Below, piece by piece: positions 62,265 to 64,000 of a stretch of 64,000 nucleotides of DNA (the stretch's first letter is position 1; every line of letters starts with the position of its first letter). The stretch spans positions 930,001-994,000 of the forward strand of contig JAPXFQ010002423.1 of NCBI GenBank assembly GCA_028564705.1, given 5' to 3'. The DNA comes from Apricaphanius iberus. Taxonomy: Eukaryota > Chordata > Actinopteri > Cyprinodontiformes > Aphaniidae. Under the pieces are notes generated by a model. The model was not told the origin of the DNA, searched no databases, and saw nothing but the letters and a program-made list of their open reading frames with translations. The translations under genes and the position numbers were made by a program.

Positions 62265-62350
62265 TTTAATTAAACAACCCAAAAACAAAATCACTGAATA
62301 TCTTCATATCAAACAGAAAAACCCAGTGCAGGTACAATTTTAAAAATCGG

Positions 62351-63191
62351 CTACTTCTTGCGGCGGTCATGTTTCTTTATGATGTCCAAGAGGTTGCTTT
62401 TAGTAACCAGTGTGTCGTCAGATCGCGTCTTGGTCTTCTGGTTTTCCCTCTTCTGTTGTTCATAGAGGTATGGTGAGTTTAGGAGCTGAGGGGGCAGGAT
62501 GGACCCAGTGGGTTTGACCCTGTTAACCACCTCTAGGAACAGCCGTTTGTTGTTGTTGTTCACGAAGGTGATTGCCGTTCCTCTGTGACCCAGCCGTCCT
62601 GCTCTCCCCACCTGGTAAGGAAACATTAAAGATGAACTAGGGGAAATTTTACTTTCCATTTCCTTCTAAAATATTACACAAACAAATCATGATTAACTAC
62701 ATCATATATATATTTCTTTACCGTTCTAGAGTAAGGCATATAAGTTGACTAACCTGGTGCACATACTCATCCATTGTGTTTGGCATGTCGAAGTTGACAA
62801 CCACTCTCACGTTGACAAGGTCAAGTCCTCTTCCTAGCACACCTGTACTGATTACCACTTCAAAGTCTCCATCCAGTAGACCCTAAAAAAAACCAGGCAT
62901 ATTTTACACGACTGAAACTGTACAGGTTTTCCAGTTGAATGGGTGACTACAATTACTAACTGAAGAACTTGAATCTTTTTTTTTGGTAAATGCTGGTAAA
63001 AAAAAAAAAAAAAATCTTCTGCTTGTGAACAATCTCACCTTAAGGATGCGGTTGCGTTCCCTCTGGCTCTTATCAGAGTGGATTGCTACGGTGGTTAGCC
63101 CTGTCACCTTGGCAACTGCCTCACACAGGAGGTCGGCACCAAGTTTACAGTCAACAAACACCACGACTGGGGGCTGGAACAGTTTTTTATC
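62351..63191 (-). CDS. ddx59: DDX59, DEAD-box RNA helicase, C-terminal part (3' partial gene)
   Basis: Three exons, 63191-63039, 62882-62754 and 62611-62351, join in phase to 180 codons and a stop. They encode most of the second RecA-like helicase lobe. Motifs are [16 protein letters not shown] (motif IV region), [21 protein letters not shown] (motif V) and [10 protein letters not shown] with the motif VI arginines intact. [11 protein letters not shown] and the C-terminal [11 protein letters not shown] are typical of DDX59, a helicase linked to ciliary Hedgehog signalling and orofaciodigital syndrome in humans. The Q motif, Walker A and DEAD box should lie beyond position 64000. DDX59 sits directly upstream of KIF14 in the same orientation, as in human. 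Confidence 0.94.
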
Positions 63192-64000
63192 CTAGAAAAA
63201 TTTAAACTGTATTTATTACAATCATAAAGTTACTGCAGTTACAGTACACAAGGGTATAGTAGCTACAGTGATGAATAAAATAGAATATGCGTTCAATCTG
63301 TCAGTTAAAAAGAAGCTTTTGTGAAATGACAACCTTTAAGCAGGTATTAAACATACTTTTTAATAAGCCTACACATCTGTATAAAAGAAAAATATAATTT
63401 TTGGTCTGATGCAATATTCTTATCTTAAATATTAGCTGTAAACAAAAAAAACAACAGCGAACAGATAAAAACAACAGCAAAGATTGAGAAATATCAGTCA
63501 GTGTGTCAATATATATGATCGATAATAGCTGGAAACCACAAATATTAAAATACCAAAAAATATATGTAATGACTGGTTATATCAATTTCCCTTTTACAAA
63601 AATTTCTTAAACAAACGAGCATTTTAGGGACAATTTTACTATATTTAGATGCACCTGTAACTTGTCTAAAACTTTGTCAAGACGGTCTTTCTCCGACCAT
63701 CCACTTAGCTCTCTATTTACAGAGAACTTTTCCACTTTGGACTGAAATACCTCCACAATCCATTTCAAAGGGAGTTTATTACTCTGGTAAAGGATGGTGT
63801 AACAGCTTTCCCATTGAATCAAATAGAGCAGACCTCGCTTTTCTTTCTTTGGATAAATGCTGTGGGCCATTACTTGGATTCCTGAACTGAGGCCATGGCT
63901 CCAAGGCTGTGGTAATTACTGTATAAATATGGTGCTGAGGGACACCGGTTGTTGGGAGTATAAAGAATTCCTACATGTAGTTGCCAATAAAATAAAAATA
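63192..64000. other. DDX59 intron, cut by the window edge
   Basis: An AT-rich intron upstream of the DDX59 exon at 63191. An 87-codon minus-strand frame at 63607-63870 does not match DDX59 or any family that I recognise. The next upstream exon of DDX59 was not found before 64000. Confidence 0.55.

Noticed and set aside
63607..63870. 87-codon minus-strand ORF as a DDX59 exon
   Set aside because: The sequence does not resemble the helicase segment expected before DKKLFQPP, and no matching donor is seen.

Overview
This window reads as nuclear DNA of a ray-finned (teleost) fish. It has short phase-consistent exons in AT-rich introns, fish-type interspersed repeats (Tc1-like fossils, hAT-like MITEs, an RTE/Rex3-like LINE, a Ty3/gypsy remnant, a dispersed element carrying the TCCATCCATT motif) and long microsatellites. 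There are no operons, prokaryotic genes, CRISPR arrays or rRNA genes. The species cannot be named from the sequence alone. Gene calls rest on reading translated exons, checking splice signals and phase by hand, and recalling the families; no search was run.

Three protein genes lie head to tail on the minus strand. (1) About 39.3 down to 13.9 kb: an adhesion GPCR best matched to ADGRD2 (GPR144). It has a signal peptide split over two tiny exons, half of a C-type lectin fold, a pentraxin domain, a GAIN/GPS module and a seven-helix domain. Nineteen coding exons join in phase to 959 residues, ending at the start of helix 7; the last coding exon was not found. (2) 61.2 down to 41.4 kb: a complete KIF14, the cytokinesis kinesin. 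Its 29 coding exons join in phase to 1625 residues: basic N-terminal extension, motor, FHA domain, coiled coils and tail. Its promoter carries E2F, CCAAT and CHR-like sites. (3) 63.2 down to 62.35 kb: the last three exons of the RNA helicase DDX59, whose 5' part lies beyond the right edge. KIF14-DDX59 is the same neighbour pair and orientation as on human 1q32.1; ADGRD2 beside them differs from human, where it sits next to NR5A1 on 9q33.

The left 13.8 kb has no recognised gene. It holds a decayed chromodomain-type Ty3/gypsy element at about 10.06-11.81 kb, MITE-like elements at 5.1-5.6 and 12.8-13.4 kb, a dispersed element with 11-bp target-site duplications at 3.7-4.0 kb, and microsatellites. 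The introns carry more mobile-element fossils. A 142-codon plus-strand ORF with a downstream AATAAA, nested in a KIF14 intron, is the best candidate for something undescribed.
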